Shown: positions 47,055 to 57,563 of the stretch, in pieces | Layout: each line of letters starts with the position of its first letter | Position numbering within the stretch: position 1 is the first letter of the stretch | Source: Cylindrotheca closterium | Taxonomy: Eukaryota > Bacillariophyta > Bacillariophyceae > Bacillariales > Bacillariaceae | Assembly (NCBI GenBank): GCA_933822405.4 | Contig: CAKOGP040001112.1 | Location: 802,385 to 866,384 of the forward strand | DNA: 64,000 bases | Direction of reading: 5' to 3' | Notes under the pieces: generated by a model | The model's input: the letters and a program-made list of their open reading frames with translations, nothing else | The model's database searches: none | What the model was told of the DNA's origin: nothing | Program-made: the position numbers and the translations under genes

Positions 47055-48569
47055 ATGAGAAGAATGAGAAGAAAACGCATCAACGACAACATTAACGGCT
47101 TGGCCATGGTGATGGAAAGAAGAAAGCCCAAATCTCCTTCCAGGTTTCCCACAGACGAACTAGTAGACAATAAGAAACGGCTGAGAATAAGGCGGGGAGG
47201 GCCAACAAATGACTCAAAATCAAGCACAAGATCGTCCATGGAATTAGTTTTCAGCATGTTCGCAATATGCTTCATCATTGGCTACAGTTTTCTCTCGTCA
47301 AGAATAATAGAAGTCTCAGAGAGTCAGCCTATTGATATCTATCATCGTGTGCTTTTTCAGGTCATTCCAGAGACCAAAAGGAACGATGGAAAGACTGTTC
47401 CACAATCATATCTTCCACAACGACCGAGAAGTTTTGGCTATTACTTTGGTGACAGCTTCATTGGTGCTGAGCCAATTGATTCCAATGCCATTCGGCTCTA
47501 TCCTTCACAAGGGGTAGCTCCCTATTCTAAAAGAGACGCTCGGAAGCAAGAAGAATTGCTGGATAGTGCAGACTACAAGAATGGCATGGCTACACCGTTG
47601 GAACACGGTGACTGCGTGGCGCAACATGACTGGCAAAATTCGTTTTACTCTTCCTGCAACCATTTGATGGAACAGGATCTAACGAACCTATATATAAATG
47701 AGAAGGCCCAAGACACCTATGCTCGATATCTCGCTCACGGATACTGGCGAGACGTCTGGACAATCAAGAACGAATTTAATGAAAGCACTGTATTGAAGAC
47801 TATGCGATACGAGCACGATTACACACCTCGGAATTACGATCGACATAGACGAGATGCTGTAGCCATGGAACGACTAACAGCATCTCCGTACATTTTGGAC
47901 ATTTATGGTTTTTGTGGCAACTCTGGACTCTTTGAATTCGCCGCTGGAGGTGACCTAGAAGATTCTGCTTATTATGGACAAGCACCTGAATGGTCACCTC
48001 GAGAGAAGCTTGTTGTTGCACACCAAGTAGCGTCTGGAATTAATGCTGTACATCACTTCGAGAAAGATGGAATACCGGCAATCGCACACACTGATATAGC
48101 TCCTGGACAGTTTGTCTACGTTCAGGAGAGCAGAATATTCAAACTCAACGATTTCAATCGATGCCGTTTCATTCCTTGGAACAAGAAAACAAACTCGCCG
48201 TGTCCATTTACCATCGGCAGTAATCCTGGGATTTTCCGTTCGCCGGAAGAATTCAACTATGAACCGGAAACAGAAAAGGTGGACGTGTATTCCATTGGCA
48301 ACATCCTCTACGGAGTTTTGACAAGACTGTTTCCGTTCGAAGCCGAAAAGTATCCTGCGAAGACGATCAGGGGGCTGGTCAAGCAAGGCAGGCGGCCGAT
48401 GATTGATGCCAAATACAAGAATTCGACTGACCCCTATACGCAAGCGCTCATCAGGTCGATATATGCTTGTTGGAAGCAAGACCCGGACCAAAGAGTCTCC
48501 GCGGGTGATTTGTTGGCCTTTATCGCAAACGAAATTCGACGGCTGGACAATGAAACTGCTGTAGAGTAA
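47055..48569 (+). CDS. Single-pass membrane kinase-like protein (paralogue A), 5' end at gap
   Basis: 504 aa from the first ATG after the gap; the true start may be hidden. A basic N-terminus and a membrane anchor (about 62-82) suggest type II topology, kinase in the lumen. GDCVAQHDWQ...SCN before the kinase is also found in paralogue B and probably makes a disulfide. Kinase marks are altered: no clear glycine loop, VLKTMR with the lysine, HTDIAPGQF for HRDLKPEN, NDFNRC for DFG, then FRSPEEF, EKVDVYSIGN and a C-lobe ending WKQDPDQRVSAGDL. The aspartates are present, so activity is possible. About 30-40% similar by eye to the gene at 54031-55491. Confidence 0.75.
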   Translation: MRRMRRKRINDNINGLAMVMERRKPKSPSRFPTDELVDNKKRLRIRRGGPTNDSKSSTRSSMELVFSMFAICFIIGYSFLSSRIIEVSESQPIDIYHRVLFQVIPETKRNDGKTVPQSYLPQRPRSFGYYFGDSFIGAEPIDSNAIRLYPSQGVAPYSKRDARKQEELLDSADYKNGMATPLEHGDCVAQHDWQNSFYSSCNHLMEQDLTNLYINEKAQDTYARYLAHGYWRDVWTIKNEFNESTVLKTMRYEHDYTPRNYDRHRRDAVAMERLTASPYILDIYGFCGNSGLFEFAAGGDLEDSAYYGQAPEWSPREKLVVAHQVASGINAVHHFEKDGIPAIAHTDIAPGQFVYVQESRIFKLNDFNRCRFIPWNKKTNSPCPFTIGSNPGIFRSPEEFNYEPETEKVDVYSIGNILYGVLTRLFPFEAEKYPAKTIRGLVKQGRRPMIDAKYKNSTDPYTQALIRSIYACWKQDPDQRVSAGDLLAFIANEIRRLDNETAVE

Positions 48570-48610
48570 AGCGCTTTTGTAAATGTACAATAGAGACTAC
48601 TATTTTTGTT

Positions 48611-49624
48611 CTAGTTGACCATATACTTCAAGTCTTTCAGAGCATCGTACGTCATTTGAGCCACAATGCAATCTTGCAGAGCAACACCGGAAGAATCGAA
48701 AATTGTCAATCGAACGTCATCCTGTTTCCGATGCTCTTCAGGCGATCCGATGAACTTTCCCAGTGGCACGATCTTTGATTCCTGAACAAGACCGTCCTTT
48801 ACAGCTTGTTCGTACTCTCCTCGCTCCACGCTTTGAGAGACAGTGTCTGCTACCAACAGATCAGCTTGTGCCACAAGATTTGGATCGAGCTCTATTTTTC
48901 CCGGGGCATCGGCCCCAATGCAGGTGATGTGCAAACCATATTTGCGATCCTTCAATTTGTCAAGGGCAGCCTCTCCAAGTACAGGTTCCCTCGCGCAAGT
49001 GGTAGTAACAATGAGATTACATTCATCAAACAGCTCATCTGCCTTTTTCACCACTGCCACTTCCCAGCCTTTTGCCCTCATCTCTTGTTGGAAGACCTTC
49101 GCCTTGTCCTCGGACCTCCCCCAGACTCGTACTTTTCGGCACGAAGTAACGGAGGCCAACATTCCGAGCTGGAATCGCGCCTGTATACCAGTGCCAATTA
49201 TACCAATACAAGTAATTTCCCTTGGTGCCAGGAGCTTAGTTGATAGTGCACCGACGGCTGCAGTTCTTACTTCCGTCAAGATACCATTGTCCAACAACAG
49301 AGCTTCCAATTTCCCAGTTTGTTGAGAGAAAACTTGCATTAGACCTGAATTTTCCTGAGGGAACCCACCACTAGCAACTTTTATGACATAGTATTTTCCA
49401 CCTTTGAAATAACCCGACTTGACACAAGTTTGACTGGCGTATCCATCAATTTCGACAAAGGGGAATGGCGGCAGACCCATGGTCTGGATGGGGCAGGCAA
49501 AGAAGTCCCCATTTTCAAGGCTCACAAATCCAGTTTGCATGGCATCGATTAGCTTGAGTTCAAATTCTGGAGTGGATATGACTTTGTTGATGTCGTCTAG
49601 GGTAAAGATTTTTGGAATCGTCAT
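48611..49624 (-). CDS. Ornithine cyclodeaminase / mu-crystallin family protein
   Basis: A 337-aa NAD(P)-dependent enzyme of the OCD/CRYM family, from the first ATG at 49624. It has the substrate-side SGYFKGGKYYVIKVASG, the Rossmann motif GIIGTGIQARFQLGML, RVWGRSEDKAKVFQQ, and the C-terminal TIFDSSGVALQDCIVAQM. Members act as ketimine reductases, ornithine cyclodeaminases or alanine dehydrogenases; the sequence does not tell which. No leader peptide, so cytosolic. The gene is convergent with the kinase, with 41 bases between stops. Confidence 0.88.
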   Translation of the reverse strand: MTIPKIFTLDDINKVISTPEFELKLIDAMQTGFVSLENGDFFACPIQTMGLPPFPFVEIDGYASQTCVKSGYFKGGKYYVIKVASGGFPQENSGLMQVFSQQTGKLEALLLDNGILTEVRTAAVGALSTKLLAPREITCIGIIGTGIQARFQLGMLASVTSCRKVRVWGRSEDKAKVFQQEMRAKGWEVAVVKKADELFDECNLIVTTTCAREPVLGEAALDKLKDRKYGLHITCIGADAPGKIELDPNLVAQADLLVADTVSQSVERGEYEQAVKDGLVQESKIVPLGKFIGSPEEHRKQDDVRLTIFDSSGVALQDCIVAQMTYDALKDLKYMVN

Positions 49625-49731
49625 CTTAACAGTCAAAGCAAAAGCATTGGAAGAAGGAAAATGAAACAGTCAAAGTTCTCCTGCGATCTTTGGATCTTCG
49701 GGTCATTTCAGTCAAACAAGACTCCCAACTC

Positions 49732-52054
49732 ATGATTGACATGCCCATCTCAATACAAAACCAAAAACCAAAAGTTGAAAGGGAGCCATCACTTCAACCA
49801 CGCTTCAGCATGAAAGATCTCAAAGATGCTGAGACCAAAGGGTATTTAATTCTGCGGAATGTACTCTCAGCTGAACTTTGTAGTTCCAGTTTTGACCGAG
49901 TATGGAGTTTCTATGAAGATGTTTCGAATGGTGCCGTCAAGAGGAATCTTTCATCAACGTGGGGTGGGGCGACCTATCCAAAGGAGGGGCTATTCGAAGC
50001 ATTTGGCGCTGGTTGGCTGCTTGGAGATATACGCGAAGTTTTGGCTGCGAAAATATATGAACCGTTATTGTCAACGAGAGATCTACACTGTTCTAAGGAG
50101 GGATTCAGAATGGTCGCAACTCAAAAGACTCAAACGTGTTGCAACCAAAATGAGAAAATTGATCAGCTGCTGTTTCGTTCAATTACCGTCGTTTCCAGTG
50201 GCATGGGAACTTCGATTGATTTCACAATCGACAATGGGGAGATTCAAGAAATAAGACTCTCTTCTGGAGATGTCCTTCTCTTTCGTTCGGATGTTATGGT
50301 GGACGAATTATATGTCTTCCCACGAGAAGTTTCATCTTTTAAGGATGTTCCAATTGTGGCGTACAACACAATGGTACCAGTGACTAACAAACACAAAGAA
50401 AAGTCTATTTTGAACCAAAAAGTTGAATCTTACAAGACGAGAAGGACGGGCACATTCCACCTGCATGATGAAAGTCAAGTTTTACAACTTTCCAATGCTC
50501 TGTGTCGATCTTATTTTCGAGCGAGTCCACCGCTTGTGACTCGCAGACAGGCTGAGTTGTATGGCTTACTTCCATATGATGCAGACAACTGGGAGAGAGA
50601 AATGAACCAGGCAGCCATCCGAGGCGTCTGCTTTCGCGATGGAGAAGACATTTTGCTTCCAGCCGAGATTGAAAAGGTTTGCAATGCGCATTCAGTACAG
50701 CTGACTTGCAATGATCCGAATGTGACCACAGGTAACGACAAATACTTGGGGGGTATGTCATCGCCCTGTGGTAGATATATTTATGGTGTCCCTGGGACGG
50801 CCCGTCGTGTAGTGCGAATTTTCACAAAGACAGGGGAAATGGACTGTATTGGGCCCTCATACAAAGGCAAATTCAAGTGGTTACGGGGTGTCGAAGTTCC
50901 GGCTGGCGCCATGAAGAACGATGACTATCCAAATGGCTGCTGCATTGCTCTACCCTGTAACTCCCTATCGTTTTTGAAAGTGAATCCAGCTGGTGGAAAG
51001 TCCGAGGTTTATACGTTTGGAGAGAAACTACTTGAAGAAGTTTGCGACGGGGTCAATGGGTGGTATTATCATGGGGGCAATCTTGCCCCAAATGGTTGGA
51101 TATATTGTATTCCTGCCAATGCTCCTCGAGTTGTCAAACTTAACCCATCTACTGATGAAGCGTATGCCATTGGTCCAGTCCTCAGTGGAGGACAGAAATG
51201 GTATGGAGGTTTACTGTCCCCGACGGATGGTTGCATTTACGGAATAGCGCACAATGCAACAACAGTATTGAAGATCAACCCAGAGACCGATGAAGTGTCA
51301 TTGATCGAAGGAACCGATGGACCTCTGCCGGAAGGAAAATGGAAATGGCACGGTGGCTTAGTGGCAGGCCACAAGATCATTGGATTTCCAAACAACTCAG
51401 ACGGAGTCTTGGTTGTCGATTGCAAAAAATCTACGGTCTATACGATTCGAGACCCTTCACTAGTCAAGTCGGGTCGACACCGAATTCCTCAAGACGGGCG
51501 CTACAAATGGCTAGGTAAGTAGTTTCTATGCTTTATTCCGTAAACGGTCACCTTTTGATGAAACTGACCCATCCTTTCTTGCGTCTCGTTCCAAGGTGGC
51601 GCACTAAGCATGGATAAGCGCTACGCGTATCTTTTTCCTTGCGACGCAGAACAAGTTCTTCGGGTAGACTGTCTCACGGATGAATTAAAATTAATTGGGC
51701 CTTCCCTACTAGACGGCATCAATAAATTTCAGAACGGATTCTGCGGTCGAGACGGGTGTTTGTACGGGATTCCACAGAGAGCCATTGGTGTACTTCGGAT
51801 TGTCCCTGGTGGTGCATCTGATGGTGAGGATCACGTTGATTTGATTCCCTGCGGCGAAAATATGCTATCAGTCAAAGACAAATTCGAAGGTAGGTTATTC
51901 TAGGTCTCCTCTCTATACTTCATGGTCAGCGTATGTTGTTGAAACTGACCCCTTCGTTTCCCTCATAGGTGGTGTTTTGGGTCAGGATGGATGCATTTAC
52001 TGTATACCGCTGAAAGCAACTGCCTGCGTCAAAATAATCCCGGAACAATTCTAG
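49732..52054 (+). CDS. PhyH-like N-domain fused to propeller-like repeats, three exons
   Basis: Exons 49732-51514, 51596-51889 and 51969-52054; both introns (81 and 79 bp) split a Gly codon after the first base; 720 aa. Residues 30-230 resemble the start of phytanoyl-CoA dioxygenases (KGYLILRNVLSAELC, YEPLLSTRDLHCSKEGF), but I see no H-x-D metal motif. After a linker, from about 340 to the end, a unit of about 50 residues repeats six or seven times: GG-x-SP-x-G-x-IYG-IP-x-A-x-x-V-x-x-I. Examples are GGMSSPCGRYIYGVP, GGLLSPTDGCIYGIA and GGVLGQDGCIYCIP. This is a closed beta-propeller-like array. Each exon end falls at the same place in a repeat. Function is unknown. Confidence 0.75.
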
Positions 52055-52128
52055 TGATGATGACGATTGATTGATTCATTCTTCGATGCCAGTGATGCCC
52101 TCCTTTCTCGTGCTGAATTTGGCTTTTA

Positions 52129-53697
52129 CTATTGCCAGCCCACATACGCAAACTTGGGTCCCTTCTCTTTCCATATTTCGCGGGTCAATTTATGTCGTTT
52201 GAATCCACTTTTTTGACATTTTTCAGAGCAATACGCTAAACCTTCGCAGGATCCCTTGGTTTCATCACACATAAATGTGATCGGCATCATGGATTGACAG
52301 AAATCGCATCTCTTCTTTGGGTGTAAGCCCCATCCATGGAACCAAATCTCATCCCTTCGTGCGTCATATTGCCATATTCCCTCTGTCACCAGAAACTTTT
52401 TATAGTCACTATGGCCTTTGGCACAGTCATTGTAGTCTACTGATCCTCCCCAGGTAATACATGACGCTAGTCCCTTGTCCAGGCCCGATGGATCGTCATC
52501 AATGTATTCTTTTTGTTGGTCCGTGAGTGTTGGATCCTCGTGTAACTTTTGCCGCACCACTGTCATGGAAATAGGTCGATCGCCATCCTCGTCTTGTGCC
52601 GGACCCAACTGTTGAAGAATTCCTTCGACTCGCTCCATCCAAAAGGCTCCCAGACTAGCCGCTTGTTTGCTTCTGGTCCACAAGCTGATTGGTTTGTGGC
52701 TCACCACACACAAGGCTTCCTGTTTTGCTTTTTTCATTTGGGCACAATGCTGTATCAGACACTTGGCATGGTAAGCAGTGGAACACTGTGGACTAAGGTT
52801 GGCCAGTGCCGTCGCGGACAATCCAGTTTTATCATCAAAGAGAGGCTGTTGGCAGAGTGGGCATTCATTCATGAAAAATCGATCAATAAAGGGAGTCGTC
52901 ATTTGTTTGTGTTTCTTTAGCAACTTTCGAGAAGGGCCTAGAATCTTGGAGGGCGTCAATGCAACTCGAGGTGGTGTGGCGGGTGGAGATTTGGGACCTG
53001 CCGCTTTAATGTACTCGTTCAGTGGTAGCTTTTTGGGCACAAACTCATCCTTTTCATTCCGCTCATAGATTGTAGTTGTGACGGGCGATGGTCTCTTTTT
53101 CTTGTCCAGCCCACTGGCTTTTCTTCTTCTCTGTGGCGAATCTGTGGTAGCAACCGTCGTAGTGAGGAGAAAGACCCCCGCCATGACTGTAGCGAATCCC
53201 ATCCACCAGGTTTGTGAGAATCGTTCTCCCCATAAAATGTAACCATACAGTGCCGAGAATACAAAATTCGCCCCAGATGAAAGCGCAGTTCCAACGACGC
53301 TTCCAGAGTCTTTCATCCCCTTTAAGAAAGACGCAATCATGTATGCATTCACAATCAGCATAAGCACAAAACAAGCGATCCTTGGAGCCAGCAGTAACGC
53401 CTGACACCAGTCGACTTCAAAAATGCCAAGTTGCAAGACTGCATCCTCCATTTTCAGTCGAATGGTCTGCCAATACGTCATTAGATTAATGTCATATTTG
53501 ATCATTAGATCCCCCAGTATCCAATACACCTTGTCCAACAGAATCGCGTCCACATCGGATTTTAGGTAAACCTGGCAAACGTCTTTTTTCAGCGTGTAGA
53601 GAGGAGACATGGGATTGTCCGTAAAGGCAATTTTCCCTATACAGGATGCGGTTGCCCCCAAACACCCACTCCAAAGGGCCCATTTGTGTTGCCACAT
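52129..53697 (-). CDS. DMT/EamA-type transporter domain fused to RING-like and MYND-like zinc fingers
   Basis: A 522-aa single-frame protein from ATG 53697. The N-terminal third has four or five membrane helices of the drug/metabolite transporter type (WALWSGCLGATASCIGKIAF, SVVGTALSSGANFVFSALYGYILWGE, WMGFATVMAGVFLLTTTV), close to TMEM42-like half transporters. A basic linker leads to a RING-like finger (NECPLCQQPLF...CSTAYHAKCLIQHC) and then to a MYND-like finger near the end (RCDFCQSMMPITFMC...CEGLAYCSEKCQKSGFKRHK). The zinc fingers suggest protein binding or ubiquitin transfer. This combination is unusual. The single uninterrupted frame argues against a false merge. Confidence 0.75.
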   Translation of the reverse strand: MWQHKWALWSGCLGATASCIGKIAFTDNPMSPLYTLKKDVCQVYLKSDVDAILLDKVYWILGDLMIKYDINLMTYWQTIRLKMEDAVLQLGIFEVDWCQALLLAPRIACFVLMLIVNAYMIASFLKGMKDSGSVVGTALSSGANFVFSALYGYILWGERFSQTWWMGFATVMAGVFLLTTTVATTDSPQRRRKASGLDKKKRPSPVTTTIYERNEKDEFVPKKLPLNEYIKAAGPKSPPATPPRVALTPSKILGPSRKLLKKHKQMTTPFIDRFFMNECPLCQQPLFDDKTGLSATALANLSPQCSTAYHAKCLIQHCAQMKKAKQEALCVVSHKPISLWTRSKQAASLGAFWMERVEGILQQLGPAQDEDGDRPISMTVVRQKLHEDPTLTDQQKEYIDDDPSGLDKGLASCITWGGSVDYNDCAKGHSDYKKFLVTEGIWQYDARRDEIWFHGWGLHPKKRCDFCQSMMPITFMCDETKGSCEGLAYCSEKCQKSGFKRHKLTREIWKEKGPKFAYVGWQ

Positions 53698-54030
53698 GGT
53701 GGCTGTATGCGATACTGTAGTAGTAGGATGGTGGATTGATGGGAGAAATGCACACGGGTTCAATCGATCAGATGGGTGTTTGTTGTAATAGCATTTATTT
53801 GTGACACTATGGAAGTACTATCGGCAAAATTGTCATTTGGTCGAACAAATCATCCACGACACCAAAAGGTCATGGGCATTGCCCTTGCCGTTGCTAACTT
53901 GTGTGTGTGTGTGTGTGTGTGAAGCCTTCTTTCGATTGGCGAGACTTGCTGTGTGCGTTGGACAAGAGAGTATACATCATACACACGCAAACAGAAAACC
54001 ATTGAAACACCTCAATCCCACAACTTGCGA
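53698..54030. promoter_or_regulatory. Divergent region between the transporter fusion and kinase B
   Basis: 333 bases without gene. A TACTGTAG word is at 53713-53720 and the (TG)n run at 53901-53922. Confidence 0.45.
53901..53922. repeat. (TG)n microsatellite
   Basis: About eleven TG units in the 5' region of the kinase gene that starts at 54031. Confidence 0.9.
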
Positions 54031-55491
54031 ATGAGATCGCCCAAGACCAAACCAAAGGCACTGGCCATATCTCCCAGCAACTCGTCAATAGGTGACTCGG
54101 ATAGCGAACTTGCCAAAAAGTCAAGATCCTCATCACTAATGGCCTTTCATCGAGTCACGCTGAGGTTTCACATGATGCCTCGGTATTTGCAAATAGTTCT
54201 GGCGACGGGGTCCTTTCTCATTGGGTATTTTCTCATTTTTTCCACGTTACCAATATCACCTTTGACAGAACAAGAACCAGATAAATTGCCAGAAAAGTTT
54301 CGACATAGGCCGCATTTTACCGACAAACCAAGAATTTTGAGTTTGCAACAGACATCGGAAGAAGATCGGGTACTCTCCAATGTAATGGACGCATCATCAT
54401 TGGCGCTTCCTGAAGAAGGACACCGACAGTTGGTGGATCGATACAATCCATTGCCAAGACAAAATAAATTACTGAAAGGTCCCGACTCGATGGACAAGGG
54501 AGATTGCCAGCCAATGTACGATTGGCAACGAGGCCACGATCCAACGTGCAATATTATTCACGAGGCTACCTATGGTTGGGATCATTTGCTGGGGGACAAC
54601 CAAGCCGAAACATTGAACGAGTTGGATTCCAATGACATTGCATGGGACTCGATAGAACAAACCAGACTGGTTGCTGCGGGAGCCTTTCGTCAAGTATTCA
54701 AGATATTTGATTGGGATGGGAAAACGAAACGAGCCTTGAAAACACTCCGGGTAGATTCGAAACGAAAAGACTTTGATCTGAGAAGTTTTGATCGACACCG
54801 ACGCGACGCCATTTCCTTTGAGCAGCTGACATCCTCACCGCTGATTGTGGACATGTATGCCTTTTGTACCAACTCGGCAGTCTTTGACTGGGGTGACCAA
54901 GGAACGCTAGAAGATATATATCAACGAGATCCTGATATTTCCAAGGATGACCTGTTGGAAATTGCCTACAATGTGTCTCTTAGCGTTGCCCACGCTCACA
55001 ACTTTGACGATCAAGGCAGAGCAACTCTCGCCCATACGGATATCAAGCCAGATCAATTCTTGGTGCAGGATGGATACTACAAATTAACTGATTTCAATAG
55101 AGTGCGATTTCTGCTGTGGAACAAGAGACGGAACATACCTTGCGGATTCACTGTCGGCAAGAATGGTGGAATCTGGAGATCACCGGAAGAATATGCCTAT
55201 GAAGAAGAGTCAGAAAAGGTGGACGTGTACTCCCTAGGCAATGTGCTATACTTTATGCTAACGCGAGAATATCCCTGGAATGACTATCCATCCAAAGAAG
55301 TCTATGAGAAGGTCAAGAAGGGAAAGCGGCCAAAAATATCAGATGAAATTCTTGCGAGTACTCATCCATTCGACGAGTACATGATCAAGGCTATTGAAAT
55401 GTGTTATACTCAAGACCAATTCAAACGCCCCGGAGCAGCCGAAGTTGCTGCAAAATTACAAGAAGGAATAGATAAACTAAAACAGGGATAG
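54031..55491 (+). CDS. Single-pass membrane kinase-like protein (paralogue B)
   Basis: A 486-aa protein from the first ATG of the frame. The order is the same as in 47055-48569: basic/Ser-rich N-terminus, membrane anchor (about 52-72, YLQIVLATGSFLIGYFLIF), a stem, GDCQPMYDWQ...TCN, then the kinase. The kinase has GAFRQVFKIF, ALKTLR, FDRHRRDAISFEQLTSSPLIVDMY, HTDIKPDQF, TDFNRV, WRSPEEY and EKVDVYSLGN. The metal-binding Asn of HRDLKPEN is Gln and DFG is DFN, as in paralogue A. With the anchor first, the kinase would face the lumen or the outside. Substrate is unknown. Confidence 0.8.
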   Translation: MRSPKTKPKALAISPSNSSIGDSDSELAKKSRSSSLMAFHRVTLRFHMMPRYLQIVLATGSFLIGYFLIFSTLPISPLTEQEPDKLPEKFRHRPHFTDKPRILSLQQTSEEDRVLSNVMDASSLALPEEGHRQLVDRYNPLPRQNKLLKGPDSMDKGDCQPMYDWQRGHDPTCNIIHEATYGWDHLLGDNQAETLNELDSNDIAWDSIEQTRLVAAGAFRQVFKIFDWDGKTKRALKTLRVDSKRKDFDLRSFDRHRRDAISFEQLTSSPLIVDMYAFCTNSAVFDWGDQGTLEDIYQRDPDISKDDLLEIAYNVSLSVAHAHNFDDQGRATLAHTDIKPDQFLVQDGYYKLTDFNRVRFLLWNKRRNIPCGFTVGKNGGIWRSPEEYAYEEESEKVDVYSLGNVLYFMLTREYPWNDYPSKEVYEKVKKGKRPKISDEILASTHPFDEYMIKAIEMCYTQDQFKRPGAAEVAAKLQEGIDKLKQG

Positions 55492-55678
55492 ATGCTGGGC
55501 TGTTACACTACAGTATGTTCTTTCAATCCCTTCAAGCACACCTACCACATATTGATATTACATGGATAGAATCGACAATAATCGACCAGGAGGACTCTAA
55601 CTTCATTTTGAAAAATCAGAAGAAAACTCAAAACACGAGAACAATACAAGCGACTATTATTGTTGTAGGAGATGTCTG

Positions 55679-56845
55679 ATGTCAATGAAATATGAAATAG
55701 AAATCCCACCGAATGTTTGGGCCGAGCATGTGCTACCATTTTTGGATAGACACTCACAGAATCAACTGTGTTCGACAAGTAAGGAGTTGTACGAGTCTCA
55801 CCTCTTACAGACAACGATAGCCAAATGGCCGTTTCGGACTGACTTGGAAGTGGCTTCGTTTGTCAGTACTTTGGCGTTCTCACCAGAAGGAAACTACCTT
55901 GCTATTGGGGACGCTAATACAGGTGGTATCCAAATTTTGAATTGTGTCAATGGCTCACGAACCCGTTTGCAAAGTGTGCGACAGAATCTTGGTGTCAATT
56001 GTCTGTCCTTTTCTCAGGATAACAAGACTCTGGCTTCGGTCCGATGGGATGGCAGATCCATAAGACTATGGAACATTCAAGAAGCAAAGGAGGACAGTGT
56101 GTTGGAAGGCCATTCCGATACCGTTTGGTTGGTGGTGTTTTCTCCAGTGGACCCAACTGTATTGGCATCGGCTGGAAGGGATGGCTCGATACGATTGTGG
56201 CAAACTGATGAGAGTTGTATTGGAGTACTACAAGACGAAAGTATTGACTATCAAGTCAACGCCTTTGATTTCTCTCCCGATGGTAGGCGATTGATTGCCG
56301 CGGTGGAGAGATCGGATCATGTTGGACGATTGTTGATATGGAATGATCTAGGGGAGGAGTCCACAATCGAAACTTTAGTAGCTCCCAACGGGAAGATGAT
56401 GCACAACCACGAAGGGCGCTGCACAAGTGTTCGCTTCTCTCCAGATGGACATTACTTTGCTACTGGAAGCTGGGACTCTACCATTCGAATTTGGAATGCC
56501 ACAGCGTCCAACCAATTAGTGTTTGAGGGGATATTGAGAATGCGAGATGAGGTCCACTCCATCGCCTTTACTCCCAATGGAAAAATCTTGGCCGCTGGTT
56601 GCTGCGATCGTAGTGTTTTCTTCTGGAAAATGGAGACTGCCACAGAAACAGGGGTACCACTTTGTGTACTTTCTTACTTTCATACTACCTCTTGGTGCTC
56701 CATTCAATTTTGTAAGGATTCTACACTTGCAACATCTGGGGGGACAAAGGCGGATGCCATCCGACTTTGGAACCCTTTGGAGCATGCTTGGAGCATGGAC
56801 GAAAACGAAGGAGACTTTCAAGAACTAATTGAGTTGTGGGGTTGA
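55679..56845 (+). CDS. F-box-like WD40 repeat protein
   Basis: A 388-aa protein. Residues 8-40 (IPPNVWAEHVLPFLDRHSQNQLCSTSKELYES) read as an F-box, which binds Skp1 in SCF ubiquitin ligases. The rest is a WD40 propeller of about seven blades: SVRWDGRSIRLWNI, ASAGRDGSIRLWQT, FATGSWDSTIRIWNA, LAAGCCDRSVFFWKM and ATSGGTKADAIRLWNP. It would present a substrate to the ligase; the substrate is unknown. Single exon. Confidence 0.82.
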   Translation: MSMKYEIEIPPNVWAEHVLPFLDRHSQNQLCSTSKELYESHLLQTTIAKWPFRTDLEVASFVSTLAFSPEGNYLAIGDANTGGIQILNCVNGSRTRLQSVRQNLGVNCLSFSQDNKTLASVRWDGRSIRLWNIQEAKEDSVLEGHSDTVWLVVFSPVDPTVLASAGRDGSIRLWQTDESCIGVLQDESIDYQVNAFDFSPDGRRLIAAVERSDHVGRLLIWNDLGEESTIETLVAPNGKMMHNHEGRCTSVRFSPDGHYFATGSWDSTIRIWNATASNQLVFEGILRMRDEVHSIAFTPNGKILAAGCCDRSVFFWKMETATETGVPLCVLSYFHTTSWCSIQFCKDSTLATSGGTKADAIRLWNPLEHAWSMDENEGDFQELIELWG

Positions 56846-57563
56846 ACGAATCTACTAGATTGAAGGTGAAGCTCAAAGCCAGCCACGTAAAAACTTTGAC
56901 AAAGTACATACTTGAGGTCTTTCTGAGAAATATCTTGGATCGTGCTAAAGATCACAGGAAAAACTCAGACAACTCACAAAACAGAACCCACACATAGTCT
57001 CACCAACAATTCCATTGGTAGGACCAGAACTCTGCGAAGTGCGCGGCCGAAGATTCTTTTCCATCGCACAAAGGAACAGATGAATATGATTGCTCGAGAA
57101 GGCACGACGAAATAGGTGAATATATATATACGTATAGAAACCGTAGATAGATATAGAGGACACAATTTGAAGTAATCTTACTGGAGCGGGCAAGCTGTGC
57201 TACAGCAAATACTACCGGTACCAGTTGAAAACCGGTTCTCAACTTTCACCCGATACGATGAAACTCACAATGGCCGGTCGACCAACACGACCTAACAGTC
57301 AACAAGTCTGTGTGTCCATCACATGGGTGTTTTATGCTCTATCAAACTTTGCTTCCAAGCCACAAAAAATCGAAAATGGACCACGTGATTACGCGTTGGA
57401 ACCAAACACGTAATATTTGTCGCACAAATTGAAAATGACCAACGAAAGAGGCGAAGTCTGTCCGTACTCCAAGTCGAACACGCAAGATTCAAGTTGCATT
57501 GTGGTACTTTGCCGTTCAAGAGGTCTTTCATAGCGGGTGAAACCATTTGGCAGAGAATTTACC
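56846..57563. other. Intergenic region without visible gene
   Basis: No supported coding frame or RNA gene is seen. There is a short AT-rich run (TATATATATACGTATAG near 57120) and one TACCGGTA palindrome at 57213-57220. The segment holds the 3' end of the F-box gene and the distal part of the first aminotransferase promoter. Confidence 0.6.
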
